Below are positions 7,434 through 8,693 of a stretch of DNA of 8,693 bases, piece by piece (positions within the stretch are counted from its first letter, which is position 1; each line of letters begins with the position of its first letter). The position numbers and the translations under genes are program-made. The stretch spans positions 1 through 8,693 of the forward strand of contig CAKUWM010000111.1 in the NCBI GenBank assembly GCA_934699305.1, written 5' to 3'. The notes under the pieces were generated by a model. That model had not been told where the DNA came from, did no database searches, and saw nothing but the letters and a program-made list of their open reading frames with translations. The stretch comes from an uncultured Saprospiraceae bacterium (lineage in GTDB: Bacteria; Bacteroidota; Bacteroidia; Chitinophagales; Saprospiraceae).

Positions 7434-7456
7434 ATATACTAAACTATAAAATAAAT

Positions 7457-8693
7457 TTACTTGTTTTCCGGATTTTCGTTTGTTCCGGTAATCGGTGAAT
7501 TAGTTACAGCAGTTTTAGTAGTAACTGGCTTTTTAGCAACCGGCGCTTTTAGCGCTTTAGATGCTTTAGCCTTTGGAGCAGTAGCTTTCTTTTCAGACGC
7601 CTTTACGGCCGGTGCAGCTTTTTTAGCGGCAGTCTTAGGTGTAGCGTCTTTTTTAACAGCAGGTTTAGCCGTAGCTTTGGCGACAGTTGACTTAGCTGGA
7701 GCTGAAGTTTTTGTTACACTCTTAGAAGTTGATTTCACAGCATTTGTTGTCGCTGCCTTAGGTGCAGTAGCAGCTTTTTTTGCTGCGGGCTTTGGCGTAG
7801 CTGTCTTCTTTGCAGCAGGTTTAGCAGACGGTTTAACAGCAGGTTTTGTTTCTTTAGCGACAGTTTTAGATTTTGTTGCTGCTTTTGGTGAATTCTTAGG
7901 AGTTGCCGCAGGCTTTGCATTTCCGGCAGCTTTACCGGCAACACTATTTCTAACAAAAGATCCCCAAGTCAAGTTGTCTTTACCATCTTGATGAGCAAGT
8001 GCTCTTTCAATAGCCATTGTTGCAGCATTTTCAACCACCCAATCAAAGTTTTCCTGGCCTACAGAGAACAAGTCAGCATCCGGAGCAGGATTACAGAAGT
8101 CAATAGCATAAGGAATGCCGTCTCTAACTGCAAATTCTACCGTATTGAAATCATAACCTAATGCATTATTCAATCTTAATACATAGTCCTTAATAGTTTC
8201 CAATAATTTCTTTTCAACCGGTCCACCATTTGTAACGTATCTCAAGTGATGTGGATTACGAGGTTCATATTGCATGATTCTAACATACTTTTGTCCGAGA
8301 CAATAACATCTGAAATAAGAATCGAACTGGATTTCTTCTTGCAAAAGCATAACTAACTGGCCTGTTTCGGAATAAGAACTAAATAAGTTTTCCACATCAG
8401 TTACTTTGTAAACACTCTTCCATCCACCACCTGCGTGAGGCTTCATATAAGCCGGAAAACCAATTTCATCAAAAATACCGGACCAGTTAAGAGGAAATTT
8501 AAGGTTTCTGAATGAATTGCTGGAAGTATCCGTAGGCATTTCTTTTGAAGGTAACAAGTAGGTCTTAGGAACAGGAACGCCTATTTTTGAGGCCAGTGCA
8601 TTATTAAAAAATTTCTCATCTGCACTCCACCAGAAAGGGTTGTTCATAACCGCAGTTCCACAAATAGCAGCATTTTTTAGATAAGCTCTATAG
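7457..8693 (-). CDS. ATP-grasp ligase with a long histone H1-like Lys/Ala/Pro tail; N-terminus beyond the window
   Basis: ATP-grasp enzymes join a carboxylate to an amine or thiol through an acyl-phosphate. The frame stays open to the right edge, and the 15 codons before the first in-window ATG (8647) read like the family (RAYLKNAAICGTAV), so the true start lies outside. Counting from that Met, YMKPHAGGGWKSV (67-79) is the glycine-rich ATP loop with K69. VEFAV (170-174) and AIDFCNPAPDAD (181-192) carry likely metal ligands E171, D183 and N186. The catalytic domain ends near residue 225. Residues 238-396 form a low-complexity tail of Lys, Ala, Pro, Thr and Ser, including a repeated 23-residue module, and end in the neutral to acidic GTNENPENK. 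Such tails resemble histone H1 or AlgP and may bind DNA, RNA or polyanions, or serve as the enzyme's own substrate. The class I amidotransferase gene follows downstream after a strong terminator. The product is unknown. Confidence 0.93.
   Translation of the reverse strand, partial: YRAYLKNAAICGTAVMNNPFWWSADEKFFNNALASKIGVPVPKTYLLPSKEMPTDTSSNSFRNLKFPLNWSGIFDEIGFPAYMKPHAGGGWKSVYKVTDVENLFSSYSETGQLVMLLQEEIQFDSYFRCYCLGQKYVRIMQYEPRNPHHLRYVTNGGPVEKKLLETIKDYVLRLNNALGYDFNTVEFAVRDGIPYAIDFCNPAPDADLFSVGQENFDWVVENAATMAIERALAHQDGKDNLTWGSFVRNSVAGKAAGNAKPAATPKNSPKAATKSKTVAKETKPAVKPSAKPAAKKTATPKPAAKKAATAPKAATTNAVKSTSKSVTKTSAPAKSTVAKATAKPAVKKDATPKTAAKKAAPAVKASEKKATAPKAKASKALKAPVAKKPVTTKTAVTNSPITGTNENPENK
7598..7822 (-). 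repeat. Duplicated 23-residue module in the ATP-grasp tail
   Basis: Two in-frame copies start 156 bp apart: residues 276-298 (7754-7822; KPAAKKTATPKPAAKKAAT...) and 328-350 (7598-7666; KPAVKKDATPKTAAKKAAP...). They share the KPAxKKxATPKxAAKKAA pattern. DNA identity is lower than protein identity, so the duplication is old or the composition is under selection. Shorter PAAKK and AAKKA units occur within each copy. Confidence 0.55.

Larger units (their letters stand above)
6923..7456. other. Long A+T-rich spacer between the ATP-grasp and amidotransferase genes
   Basis: This 534-bp stretch has no convincing gene. At the right end lies the strong minus-strand terminator of the ATP-grasp gene (7393-7433), and at the left end the promoter and leader hairpin of the amidotransferase gene. 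Between them are a 7-bp inverted repeat (AATTGTT/AACAATT, 7112-7130) and an 8-bp one (TGATATAA/TTATATCA, 7196-7236). A plus-strand frame without an ATG near its beginning (7018-7203) has a C-terminal half that reads like a protein and may be a gene remnant. Confidence 0.55.

Noticed and set aside
7461..7991. A 176-codon plus-strand open frame with hydrophobic Ala/Val/Phe composition, looking like a membrane protein.
   Set aside because: It is the exact antisense of the Lys/Ala-rich tail. AAA/GCN codons read backwards give TTT/NGC, so the long hydrophobic frame follows from composition. The minus-strand frame is continuous with a recognisable ATP-grasp domain.

Overview
The window is low in G+C and looks like a chromosomal segment of a member of the Bacteroidota, possibly near Chitinophagales or Saprospirales (the order-level guess is weak). 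The evidence is a PorT-like outer-membrane beta-barrel protein, gene starts without clear Shine-Dalgarno sequences, upstream boxes that fit the Bacteroidota TAnnTTTG -7 element, and Bacteroidota-style versions of GlgB, DUF3536-type GH57, FolC and a class I amidotransferase. No insertion sequence, CRISPR array, tRNA or rRNA was seen.

Positions 1-3280 form a minus-strand alpha-glucan (glycogen) block. In transcription order it holds a 102-residue stand-alone glycogen-binding (CBM48/AMPK-beta-like) protein with its own promoter and terminator, then a GlgB branching enzyme with a lysine-rich C-terminal extension. Last comes a GH57 alpha-glucan enzyme whose start codon overlaps the glgB stop (ATGA) and which runs off the left edge. 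Together they suggest storage-glucan binding, branching and cleavage.

Positions 3678-5932 are on the plus strand: folC (folylpolyglutamate/dihydrofolate synthase), then a secreted outer-membrane beta-barrel protein. A bidirectional terminator near 6010 separates this arm from the next minus-strand genes.

Positions 6098-8693 carry two minus-strand genes: a class I glutamine amidotransferase-like protein and, 534 bp upstream of it, an ATP-grasp ligase that continues past the right edge. The ATP-grasp protein ends in a ~160-residue Lys/Ala/Pro/Thr tail resembling histone H1 or AlgP, fused in frame to an apparently intact ligase domain. ATP-grasp ligases and class I amidotransferases of this type are known partners in predicted amide- or peptide-forming systems of unknown product. 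This pair, and especially the tail, is the least explained part of the window. A strong terminator lies between the two genes, so they are probably transcribed separately.
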